DNA of 53,707 nucleotides from Sphingomonas tagetis. GTDB taxonomy: Bacteria > Pseudomonadota > Alphaproteobacteria > Sphingomonadales > Sphingomonadaceae. Where the stretch lies: assembly GCF_024211275.1 (NCBI RefSeq), contig NZ_JAMLDX010000024.1:1-53707 (forward strand). Reading direction: 5' to 3'. Below the pieces are notes generated by a model. It was not told the origin of the DNA. It did not search any database and saw only the letters and a program-made list of their open reading frames with translations. Positions 8,106-14,550 of this stretch are shown one piece after another (the first letter of the stretch is position 1; every line of letters begins with the position of its first letter). The translations under genes and the position numbers were made by a program.

Positions 8106-9395
8106 TTACGAACGGATGTTGAAGATCGTCTGCGAGATCTGGCTCGCGGTATCGAGCGCCTTGGCGTTCGCCTGGAAGTTGCGCTGCGCCGCGATCAGCC
8201 CGACCAGTTCCTCGGTAATGTCGACGTTCGAACGCTCGACCGCATTGGACATGAGGCCGCCGAAACCGTTGACGCCCGGCTCGCCCGCACGCGGCTCGCC
8301 CGACAGGCCGGTCGCGGCCCAGGTCGAGTTGCCGAGCTGGCGCAGGCCCGAGGGGTTGGAGAAGTTGGCGAGCGCCACCTTGCCCAGCGCCTGGCTGTCG
8401 CCGTTCGAGAAGCTGGCGCGGACGATGCCGTCCTCGCCCACCGTCACGCCGTCGAGCTGGCCGACCGCCTTGCCGTCCTGGCTGCGGCTGTTGACGCTGA
8501 ACGGCGCGCCGAGCTGCGTGGTCGCACCGCCGAAATCGAGCGTCAGCGTCTGCTCAGTGGTGCTGGTGCCGACGGTGACCGGCGCGAAGGTCGTCGCCTC
8601 GGTCGGCGCGGTCAGCGCGCCATTGGCGTCGAAGGTCAGCGTCACCGGCTGCGGATCGGCGGCATCGGTGCCGAGCTGCTTGTCGCCGACGAACGAATAG
8701 ACCGACCAGGTGCTGGGCGCGGTCGTCGTCTCGCGCACGAAATAGTTGGTCATCGTCAGCGGGTTGCCGCTGGCGTCATAGATCGTCGTCTGGGTCGAAT
8801 TGTTGTAGGTGCCCGGATCGAAGCGATCGAACGCATAGGGCGTGTCGTCGGTGAAGCGCGACGCCGCCGACGGGACCGACGAATAGGCCGAGAGGTTCAG
8901 CGCGAGCTGCACATTCTCGGTCGCCTCGGGCACGCCGCTGGTCTGCGGCAGGCGCAGGTTGATCGTCGAATCGAGCCCGGTCGCAACCACCGCGCCCGAA
9001 CCATCGACCGGATAGACCTGAAGGTACGAACCCTGCGAATCGGTGACATAGCGGTCGCTGTCGACCTGGAAGCTGCCGTTGCGCGTGAAGTTCACGCCGG
9101 CGGATTCGAGGCCCGGCTTGACCGCGAAGAAGCCGTCGCCGGTGATCGCGACGTCGAGCGCCGAGGCCGATTGCTGCATGCCGCCCTGACCGAACTGCTG
9201 GCGGATCGCCTTCACCACGGTGCCCGAGCCGATCATCTGGTTCGGGTTGAGCGACACGCTCGACGCGATGACGTCGGCGAACTCGGTGCGGCTCTTCTTG
9301 AAACCGTTGGTCGAGACGTTCGACAGGTTGTGCGAGATGGTCGACATGTCGGTCTGCGCCGCCTGAAGACCGGAGAGCGAGGTATAGAAGGACAT
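8106..9395 (-). CDS. flgE: Flagellar hook protein FlgE
   Basis: FlgE is the subunit of the flexible hook. The 429-residue protein begins MSFYTSLSGLQAAQTDMSTISHNLSNVSTNGFKKSRTEFADV, the hook-family N-terminus. The middle (about 110-330) is the exposed hook domain region, and it ends with VDITEELVGLIAAQRNFQANAKALDTASQI, the C-terminal D0 helix. It lies between flgD, its hook cap and scaffold, and flgF in the rod/hook operon. Confidence 0.97.
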   Translation of the reverse strand: MSFYTSLSGLQAAQTDMSTISHNLSNVSTNGFKKSRTEFADVIASSVSLNPNQMIGSGTVVKAIRQQFGQGGMQQSASALDVAITGDGFFAVKPGLESAGVNFTRNGSFQVDSDRYVTDSQGSYLQVYPVDGSGAVVATGLDSTINLRLPQTSGVPEATENVQLALNLSAYSSVPSAASRFTDDTPYAFDRFDPGTYNNSTQTTIYDASGNPLTMTNYFVRETTTAPSTWSVYSFVGDKQLGTDAADPQPVTLTFDANGALTAPTEATTFAPVTVGTSTTEQTLTLDFGGATTQLGAPFSVNSRSQDGKAVGQLDGVTVGEDGIVRASFSNGDSQALGKVALANFSNPSGLRQLGNSTWAATGLSGEPRAGEPGVNGFGGLMSNAVERSNVDITEELVGLIAAQRNFQANAKALDTASQISQTIFNIRS

Positions 9396-9416
9396 CGGAT
9401 ATACTCCTGTGAGAAC

Positions 9417-10106
9417 TCAGCCGATCTTGCGGATCGCGGTGGTGGAAACCTGACCGATGCCGGGCAGGGTGAGCAGCGGATTGCCGTCGGAGCCCATCGC
9501 GACCGAGGTCACGGGCGCCCAGACGAGCGGCTTGGCGGTGATTTGGTCGCCATCGGCGTTCTGCGCGGCGACGCGGATCGTGAACGGCCCGCTGCCGGCG
9601 GCCTCGCCGGTATCGGTGGTGCCGTCCCATTCGAAGTCCATCGGGCCGGCCTTGGCCGCGCCGAGCGAGACGCTCTTGAGGATCTCGCCGTTCGGCCCCT
9701 CGATCACGACATTCACTTCGGACGCATCGGCGCCGAGTTCGATCACGCCGCCGAGCGAACCGTCGGTGCGCGGATAGGCGACCGCGCCTTCGGTCAGCAC
9801 GGTGCGCCCGACCCACGACACCATGTCCGCGGTCGAGGTCGCGCCGAGCTTGGCGGCGATCGCCTGCAGCGTGGTGTTCATCTCGCTGATCCCGGCGAGC
9901 GACGAGAATTGCGCCATCTGGGCGACCATCTGCGTGTTGTCGACCGGATCGAACGGGTCCTGGTTCTTCATCTGCGCGGTCATCAGCGTGAGGAAGTCCG
10001 ACTGGTCCATCGCCGAACTCGACTCCTTGGTCGCCGTGTTCGCGCTGGCCGTGCTGGTCCGCTTGACGCCGAGATTGGCGAGCGTGGTGTCGAAGCTCGT
10101 CGCCAT
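9417..10106 (-). CDS. flgD: Flagellar hook assembly scaffold FlgD
   Basis: FlgD is the hook cap needed for FlgE polymerisation. The 229-residue protein has the conserved N-terminal segment DFLTLMTAQMKNQDPFDPVDNTQMVAQMAQFSSLAGISEMN (about 37-78). It is followed by the FlgD tudor/Ig-like part, with DGTTDTGEAAGSGPFTIRV near residues 164-183. Its start codon shares a base with the flgC stop, so translation is coupled. Confidence 0.96.
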   Translation of the reverse strand: MATSFDTTLANLGVKRTSTASANTATKESSSAMDQSDFLTLMTAQMKNQDPFDPVDNTQMVAQMAQFSSLAGISEMNTTLQAIAAKLGATSTADMVSWVGRTVLTEGAVAYPRTDGSLGGVIELGADASEVNVVIEGPNGEILKSVSLGAAKAGPMDFEWDGTTDTGEAAGSGPFTIRVAAQNADGDQITAKPLVWAPVTSVAMGSDGNPLLTLPGIGQVSTTAIRKIG

Positions 10107-10519
10107 CAGCTGCGGCCCAGGTTGAGCGTCTGGGTGATCAGCGTCTTCGCCGTCTGCATCACCTCGACATTGTTCTGATAGGTGCGCGCGGTCTCCATCA
10201 TGTCGACCAGTTCACGCGTCTCGTCGACCGCGCTTTCCCAGATGTTGCCGTCCTTGTCGGCCAGCGGATTGCCGGGGTCGTAGCGCATGGTCGGACCTTC
10301 GCCCGCCGCGACGACTCGTTCGACATCGACCGTGGCCATGCCGCTTGCTGCGTCGAAGGCGGTGCGGAACACCGGCTTCATCGTGCGATAGGCTTCGGCC
10401 TGGGTGGTCGCGACCTGGCCGACATTGGCGAGGTTCGATGCCGTGGTGTTCATCCGCACGAGCTGCGCCGACATGGCGCGGCCCGCGACCTGGAAGATGC
10501 TGAGCGGTTGGTCAGCCAT
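10106..10519 (-). CDS. flgC: Flagellar proximal rod protein FlgC
   Basis: FlgC is a proximal rod component assembled with FlgB. The 137-residue length is typical. The N-terminal LVRMNTTASNLANVGQVATTQAEAYR (about 20-45) is a slightly divergent form of the rod signature. The C-terminus contains ELVDMMETARTYQNNVEVMQTAKTLI. It follows flgB by 2 nt and touches flgD. Confidence 0.95.
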   Translation of the reverse strand: MADQPLSIFQVAGRAMSAQLVRMNTTASNLANVGQVATTQAEAYRTMKPVFRTAFDAASGMATVDVERVVAAGEGPTMRYDPGNPLADKDGNIWESAVDETRELVDMMETARTYQNNVEVMQTAKTLITQTLNLGRS

Positions 10520-10521
10520 GG

Positions 10522-10875
10522 TTATTCGCCCTTCAGCGCGCGGGTGAGGGTGGAGATGCGCCCGTTGAGGAATGCGAGCGTCGTCTGATAGGCGACGGCA
10601 TTCTCGGCAAAGGCGGTCTGTTCGGTGCTGAGCTCGACGGTGTTGCCGTCGATGCTGGGCTGAAGCGGGATGCGGTATTTGACCGCGTTATCGATCGATC
10701 CCGCGCCTTGCACACCCTGCGTCTCGATCGCGTCGAGCGCCTCGCGGAAGTCGATGTCCTTGGCCTTGTAGCCGGGCGTCGAGGCGTTCGCGATGTTCGA
10801 CGCGAGCACGCCCATGCGCTGCGAACGCACTGCGAGCGCTGCGCCATGCACCCCGAAAAGACTGTTGCTACCCAT
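10522..10875 (-). CDS. flgB: Flagellar proximal rod protein FlgB
   Basis: FlgB is the rod protein at the base of the flgB-flgL operon. I chose the start at 10875 because the rod signature begins soon after it (VLASNIANASTPGYKAKDIDF, about 22-42) and a GGAGGAC ribosome site lies just upstream. The resulting 117 residues match the family. A longer open frame upstream has no supporting homology and would run through the promoter. The sigma-54 promoter at 10913-10928 predicts a transcript start near 10902, leaving a leader of about 27 nt. Confidence 0.95.
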   Translation of the reverse strand: MGSNSLFGVHGAALAVRSQRMGVLASNIANASTPGYKAKDIDFREALDAIETQGVQGAGSIDNAVKYRIPLQPSIDGNTVELSTEQTAFAENAVAYQTTLAFLNGRISTLTRALKGE

Positions 10876-10912
10876 GCTATGCGTCCTCCGCACATTCGTT
10901 CGCAGCCATCCT

Positions 10913-10928
10913 AGCAATGGGCGTGCCA
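10913..10928 (-). promoter_or_regulatory. Sigma-54 promoter of the flgB operon
   Basis: On the minus strand the sequence reads TGGCACGCCCATTGCT. This matches the -24/-12 consensus TGGCACG-N4-TTGCW with the exact 12-nt GG-to-GC spacing. It lies 38 nt upstream of the flgB start. Confidence 0.88.
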
Positions 10929-10959
10929 GTTTTGCGGGAGCAGGCCGAAATCGCATGAA

Positions 10960-11036
10960 TTGCCGGGAAATACCGAGAGAGCGGCAAGATGTTGCCGGTC
11001 GGCGGCAAGGCTTTTGCCGGTCTTGCCGCTTTGCCG
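10960..11036. promoter_or_regulatory. Cluster of CGGCAA/TTGCCG activator sites
   Basis: Seven copies of the hexamer TTGCCG or its complement start at 10960, 10982, 10992, 11003, 11014, 11023 and 11031. They include a perfect CGGCAA-N4-TTGCCG palindrome (10982-10997) and a CGGCAA-N5-TTGCCG one (11003-11019). Several are spaced about 9-11 bp apart, near one helical turn. The cluster lies between two divergent sigma-54 promoters, as expected for an enhancer bound by the activator at 21062. Confidence 0.7.
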
Positions 11037-11082
11037 GCGGTTCTGGCTCGCGCTGCCCCTCGCATGAGGGCGCGGACGGATT

Positions 11083-11098
11083 TGGCCCGGCGCTTGCA
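11083..11098 (+). promoter_or_regulatory. Sigma-54 promoter of second stator operon
   Basis: The sequence TGGCCCGGCGCTTGCA has GG at 11084 and GC at 11096, the required 12-nt spacing. Transcription would start about 12 nt past the -12 box, near 11109. That is essentially at the ATG at 11110 and suggests a leaderless mRNA. Confidence 0.85.
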
Positions 11099-11109
11099 AA
11101 GACTCGCGC

Positions 11110-11796
11110 ATGAATATCGCCGTGCTTTCCGAACCTGCCGCCGCCGCGACGATCGCGCCGGGCATCTTTCTCGATCCGCTGGCGATCGGGATCGTGCTGG
11201 GCGGCACCGCCGCGAGCATCGTGCTGCGCAACCAGCTGCGCGACGTCGGCCGCTCGCTGGCGGCGCTCATCACGCTGTGGCGCAGGCCGTTCGACGCCGA
11301 GCCGCTGCTGATGCAGACCGCCGCGCTCGAACGCATTGCGAAACGCCATGGTGTGCTCTCGCTCGATCGTTCGGTGATCGACGATCCCGACATGGCCGCC
11401 GCGGTGCAGGCCGCGGTCGATGGCGCGAGCGCCGAGCAAGTCGCGGCAATCGTCACCGCGCGCATCGACACGCGCGCCGACCGTCACCGCGCCGCGATCG
11501 AGGTGTGGACCGGCGCTGCCGAAGCCGCGCCCGCCATGGGGCTGATCGGCACGATCTTCGGCCTCGTCCAGATGTTCGCGGCGATGACCGATCCCGACAC
11601 GATCGGCGCGGCGATGGCCGTCGCGCTGCTCGCCACGCTTTACGGGGCGCTGGTCGCCAACCTCATCGCGATGCCCATCGCCGCGCGGCTCAAGCGTCTG
11701 GCGCGCACCGAAGCCGCCGAGCGCCAGCGCCTGATCGCGCCGCTCGCCGCGCTGGCCAGGCTCGAGCGAGCGCGCAAACGGGAGCTGGCGGCGTGA
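11110..11796 (+). CDS. MotA/PomA-like stator channel protein
   Basis: This is a second MotA-family protein, distinct from motA at 1030-1893. Its 228 residues include a signature GAAEAAPAMGLIGTIFGLVQMFAAM (about 136-160) and MAVALLATLYGALVANLIAMPIAARLK. These resemble PomA of sodium-type motors more than E. coli MotA. It may form a stator with the MotB-like product of the next gene, whose GTG start overlaps its stop codon. The gene is divergent from flgB and has its own sigma-54 promoter. No ribosome-binding site precedes the ATG. Which ion it carries cannot be told from sequence alone. Confidence 0.85.
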   Translation: MNIAVLSEPAAAATIAPGIFLDPLAIGIVLGGTAASIVLRNQLRDVGRSLAALITLWRRPFDAEPLLMQTAALERIAKRHGVLSLDRSVIDDPDMAAAVQAAVDGASAEQVAAIVTARIDTRADRHRAAIEVWTGAAEAAPAMGLIGTIFGLVQMFAAMTDPDTIGAAMAVALLATLYGALVANLIAMPIAARLKRLARTEAAERQRLIAPLAALARLERARKRELAA

Positions 11797-12299
11797 GCGC
11801 GGATATGTGGGACGACATCGCGCCGGGCCGGTCGGTGTGGCTGATCACGCTCGCCGACCTCGCGCTGCTGCTGGTCGGCTTCTTCACGCTGCTCCAGGCC
11901 AATCGCGAGCTCGACAAGCAGGAACTGCTCGCGGGCCTGCGCGCCGGGTTCGGAATCGAGGAAGTAGCGATCCCGCCCATGGCGGTTGCGTCGGCACGCG
12001 TCGATGGCTTCGCGCCCGGCAGCGCGGTTGCCGACACCTCGTCCGTCATCGCCTGGGCGCGCGACGCCGCCCGCGACCAGCGCACGCGCATCACCATCAC
12101 CGGTTCGACCGAGGACCGCGGCGACTTCGACCCCGTCACCAACAGCGCCGCGATCCTCGCCGCCGACCGCGCACGCCATGTCGCCACGGCGCTGGTGCGC
12201 AGCGGCGCGGTCGATCCGCCGCGCATCGCCATCGTCATCGACCCTGGCAAGCGCCGGGCCGTCACCCTTTCCGTCGGCTTTGCCGGCGGCACGAATTGA
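11793..12299 (+). CDS. Small MotB/PomB-like stator protein
   Basis: This 168-residue protein has one membrane helix at about 15-36 (VWLITLADLALLLVGFF). Its Asp22 aligns with the ion-carrying Asp of MotB/PomB. A shortened OmpA-like region follows at about 100-165 (RITITGSTEDRGDF, AADRARHVATALVRSG). It is about half the usual length of PomB. The GTG start overlaps the stop of the PomA-like gene (GTGA); an in-frame ATG at 11805 is the alternative. It probably partners the preceding protein. A structural rather than torque-generating role is also possible. Confidence 0.8.
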   Translation: MSADMWDDIAPGRSVWLITLADLALLLVGFFTLLQANRELDKQELLAGLRAGFGIEEVAIPPMAVASARVDGFAPGSAVADTSSVIAWARDAARDQRTRITITGSTEDRGDFDPVTNSAAILAADRARHVATALVRSGAVDPPRIAIVIDPGKRRAVTLSVGFAGGTN

Positions 12300-12312
12300 A
12301 GCGGAGGCACTC

Positions 12313-12834
12313 ATGATCGCCATTCTCCTTCCCGCCCTGCTGTCGGCAACCGCGCCGGCAGGCTTCCAGTCGACCGAAGCGCTCGACCGCAGGGTCGAGC
12401 AATTCGCCGGCGCGCCGATCGGCATCGAGGGCGGCGCACGCGCCGCGGTCGACAAGCGCCTCAAGCTCGCGCCCTGCGCCGATCCGCAGCTCTCGTGGCG
12501 CTCCGCCGCCGAGGATGCCGTGGTGATCCGTTGCCAGGGGCCGCAGCAATGGCGGCTGTTCGTGCCGGTGATCGCGCTGCCGCGGCCCGCTGTCGCCGCG
12601 CCCACGCGCATAGCCGCGCCCGCGCTGGTCAAGCCCGACATGGTGATCAAGCGCGGCGATCCGATTGTGGTCGAGGCCGGCGCCGCCGGCTTCTCGATCT
12701 CGCGCGAAGGCGTGGCGATGAGCGATGCTCCGACCGGCGCGCGCGTGAGCGTGAAGGTCGATGACAAGCGCCCGCCGATCGCGGCGATCGCGGTGTCGCC
12801 GGGCCGGGCGCGGCTTCCCGGCGCGGGCGAATAA
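12313..12834 (+). CDS. flgA: P-ring assembly chaperone FlgA
   Basis: FlgA is the periplasmic chaperone for FlgI polymerisation. The 173-residue protein has a short signal peptide (MIAILLPALLSATAPA). Its SAF-type C-terminal domain contains ALVKPDMVIKRGDPIVVEAGAAGFSISREGVAMSDAPTGARVSVK (about 106-150), which matches FlgA. A GGAGG site lies about 6 nt before the ATG. It follows the MotB-like gene by 13 nt and is probably in the same sigma-54 operon. Confidence 0.92.
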   Translation: MIAILLPALLSATAPAGFQSTEALDRRVEQFAGAPIGIEGGARAAVDKRLKLAPCADPQLSWRSAAEDAVVIRCQGPQQWRLFVPVIALPRPAVAAPTRIAAPALVKPDMVIKRGDPIVVEAGAAGFSISREGVAMSDAPTGARVSVKVDDKRPPIAAIAVSPGRARLPGAGE

Positions 12835-12842
12835 TTTTTTGC

Positions 12843-12869
12843 TAAAGCTTCCGCGCGAATAGTCGTTTG
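12843..12869 (+). promoter_or_regulatory. Candidate sigma-28 promoter of flgM
   Basis: TAAAGCTT at 12843-12850 and GTCGTTTG at 12862-12869 are separated so that TAAA is followed by 15 nt, as in FliA promoters (TAAA-N15-GCCGATAA). The -35 part is strong and the -10 part weak, but it shares the CGTT core with the better promoter before fliD. Confidence 0.45.
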
Positions 12870-12900
12870 TGCGTATGTCCGCAGAAAAAGGGTCGCAGAC

Positions 12901-13185
12901 ATGGTGGATCCAGTCGGCTTCAAGCCTGCATCACTCGCCAACCGGCTGACGCCGGTCAGCCCGGCCGCGCCCGTCAGGGGGGCGGAGGCCGCAACGCAGG
13001 TTGCGCAGGCCAGCACCGCTTCGGCGCTGACCCAGAATGCCGCCGCCAGCGCCCCGGTCGATGCCGAGCGCGTCGCGCGGATCAAGAAGGCGATCGCCGA
13101 CGGCAAGTTCCCGCTGGTCCCGTCGACCGTCGCGGACCGGCTGCTCGCGCTCAAGCTTCAGTGGAACCCGAATGACGCGGCGTGA
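12901..13185 (+). CDS. flgM: Anti-sigma-28 factor FlgM
   Basis: FlgM binds and inhibits FliA until it is exported through the finished hook-basal body. The 94-residue length is typical. The disordered N-terminal half is rich in Ala and Ser. The C-terminal sigma-binding segment is VDAERVARIKKAIADGKFPLVPSTVADRLLALK (about 53-85). It overlaps flgN by 14 nt. A sigma-28-like promoter 32 nt upstream suggests that FlgM is made under its own target, as in enteric bacteria. Confidence 0.93.
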   Translation: MVDPVGFKPASLANRLTPVSPAAPVRGAEAATQVAQASTASALTQNAAASAPVDAERVARIKKAIADGKFPLVPSTVADRLLALKLQWNPNDAA

Positions 13186-13492
13186 CGCCCTGGTCCGCGT
13201 GATCGACGCGCTGCACGCCGAGATCGACGCCTTGAAGACGAATGACGTCGCCGCGCTCGAGCGTGCGACGCGGGAGAAATTGGCGGGGATCGACGCGGTG
13301 GGGGCCGCGAACGACGACCAGCCAGACCTGTCGCCCGAACTCCGGGCGCTGGCCGAAGAGGCGCACCGCCTCAACGAGACCTGCCGCATCTATGTCAACC
13401 TGATGTCGGCCAATGTCCGGCGGCGGTTGCAGGCGCTGACCGGCAACAATTTGCCGTCCTACCGGCCCGGTGTTGCCGGAGCGTTTGCCTGA
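13172..13492 (+). CDS. flgN: FlgN-like export chaperone
   Basis: This is a 106-residue, mostly helical protein (RRDALVRVIDALHAEIDALKTNDVAALERATREKLAGID). It has the size and coiled-coil character of FlgN, the export chaperone for FlgK and FlgL, and directly follows flgM as flgN usually does. The start at 13172 overlaps flgM out of frame by 14 nt. An earlier in-frame start at 13037 lies entirely within flgM and has no support. The 3' end of the coding sequence contains a palindromic activator site (13441-13456). The assignment rests mainly on position and composition. Confidence 0.8.
   Translation: MTRRDALVRVIDALHAEIDALKTNDVAALERATREKLAGIDAVGAANDDQPDLSPELRALAEEAHRLNETCRIYVNLMSANVRRRLQALTGNNLPSYRPGVAGAFA
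13441..13456. promoter_or_regulatory. CGGCAA-N4-TTGCCG activator palindrome
   Basis: A perfect 16-bp palindrome (CGGCAA, CAAT, TTGCCG) lies inside the 3' end of flgN, with an extra TTGCCG half-site at 13473. It is about 170 bp upstream of the sigma-54 promoter at 13613, a normal distance for an enhancer. The same palindrome occurs at 10982 and 28051, each near a sigma-54 promoter. Confidence 0.65.
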
Positions 13493-13516
13493 TCGGCGTC
13501 GCTGACGCGACGCGCG

Positions 13517-13594
13517 GCTCCAGCCCGCTCCCCCACCCGGCCACCCAACGGCAGGGTATTCTATGGGTGGCCGGGTGGGAGAGCGGGCTGGAGC
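13517..13594. repeat. Large intergenic hairpin, copy 3 of 3
   Basis: The inverted repeat has 31-nt arms (13517-13547 and 13564-13594) with one mismatch, around the loop ACGGCAGGGTATTCTA. It starts 24 nt after the flgN stop and ends 18 nt before the next sigma-54 promoter. The loop and inner arms match copy 2 closely. Confidence 0.9.
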
Positions 13595-13612
13595 GGCCCT
13601 TCTAACAAAAAC

Positions 13613-13628
13613 TGGCACGCCTCTTGCT
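13613..13628 (+). promoter_or_regulatory. Sigma-54 promoter of muramidase-flhA-fliA operon
   Basis: TGGCACGCCTCTTGCT is an almost perfect -24/-12 element, with GG at 13614 and GC at 13626. The predicted transcript start is near 13639, giving a leader of about 28 nt before the ATG at 13667. The core is nearly identical to the fliK promoter, including the bases GATTT just after the -12 box. Confidence 0.9.
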
Positions 13629-13666
13629 GATTTCCCTTCACCTAGGGGAATAAGAGCAAGAGCCCG

Positions 13667-14545
13667 ATGACTATACCTTCGATCGGAGCCAGGGCGAACG
13701 TCACGACGGCGATCGCAGCGGCCAGCCAGAAGACCGGCATCGACTTCAACTATCTGCTCGGCCAGGCGCAGGTTGAAAGCGGTATGCGCAGCAACGCGCG
13801 CGCCGCGACCTCGTCCGCCACCGGCCTCTATCAGTTCATCGAGCAAAGCTGGCTCGGCGTGGTCAAGGAGCATGGCGACAAGCACGGCCTTGGCTGGGCG
13901 TCGGACAGCATCCGCCAGACCAGCTCGGGCCGCTTCGTCGTCAGCGATCCCGCCGCACGCCAGGCGATCCTGTCGCTGCGCAACGATCCGCAGGCCGCCT
14001 CGCTGATGGCCGCCGAACATGCCAGCGACAACAAGGACGCGCTCGAAGCCTCGCTCGGCCGCGACGCGACCGGCACCGACCTCTATATGGCGCACTTCCT
14101 CGGCCTGGGCGGCGCGCGAAAATTCCTCAAGGCGATGGACGGTAACCCCGAGCGATCGGGCGCCGCGCTGTTCCCCGCCGCCGCGCGCGCCAACCGCAAT
14201 ATCTTCTATACCGCCAACGGCGCGCCGCGCTCGCTCGGCCAGATCTATGAGCGCTTCGCCGGCAAGCTCGACCAGGGCGCGGCAGCGGTCGGCGCCACCG
14301 GCCTCGCCTCGGGCAGCATCGGCGCGGGCGACGCCAAGTTCCAGCAGCTCGTCCAGTCGCTCGGCCCCGATGTCGAGGTCGTGCTCGGTAACGGGGCTGT
14401 CGGCCGCGACCAGAAATGGCTGACGACCCTCGACCAGCTGAAGAACACCACCGCCCGGCGCGACGACACCCGCGTCAATCCGCTGCGCCCGACGCCTGAG
14501 ACCGCACGCCTCGCCTATATGATGCTCGCGAGCATGGGAGCCTGA
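13667..14545 (+). CDS. Flagellar lytic transglycosylase (SltF-like)
   Basis: This is a peptidoglycan-cutting enzyme that probably opens the cell wall for rod passage, the role of the C-terminal domain of enterobacterial FlgJ. The transglycosylase (SLT) fold region is at about 20-150. Its catalytic Glu lies in QAQVESGM, followed by ATSSATGLYQFIEQSW. The 292-residue protein has no signal peptide, as expected if it is exported by the flagellar or another dedicated route, like SltF. It heads an operon with flhA (5 nt downstream) and fliA, under the sigma-54 promoter at 13613. Confidence 0.88.
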   Translation: MTIPSIGARANVTTAIAAASQKTGIDFNYLLGQAQVESGMRSNARAATSSATGLYQFIEQSWLGVVKEHGDKHGLGWASDSIRQTSSGRFVVSDPAARQAILSLRNDPQAASLMAAEHASDNKDALEASLGRDATGTDLYMAHFLGLGGARKFLKAMDGNPERSGAALFPAAARANRNIFYTANGAPRSLGQIYERFAGKLDQGAAAVGATGLASGSIGAGDAKFQQLVQSLGPDVEVVLGNGAVGRDQKWLTTLDQLKNTTARRDDTRVNPLRPTPETARLAYMMLASMGA

Positions 14546-14550
14546 CCCCA

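Noticed and set aside
10876..11487. Long N-terminal extension of FlgB
   Set aside because: The extended frame passes through the sigma-54 promoter and palindromes; the FlgB family starts at the ATG at 10875.
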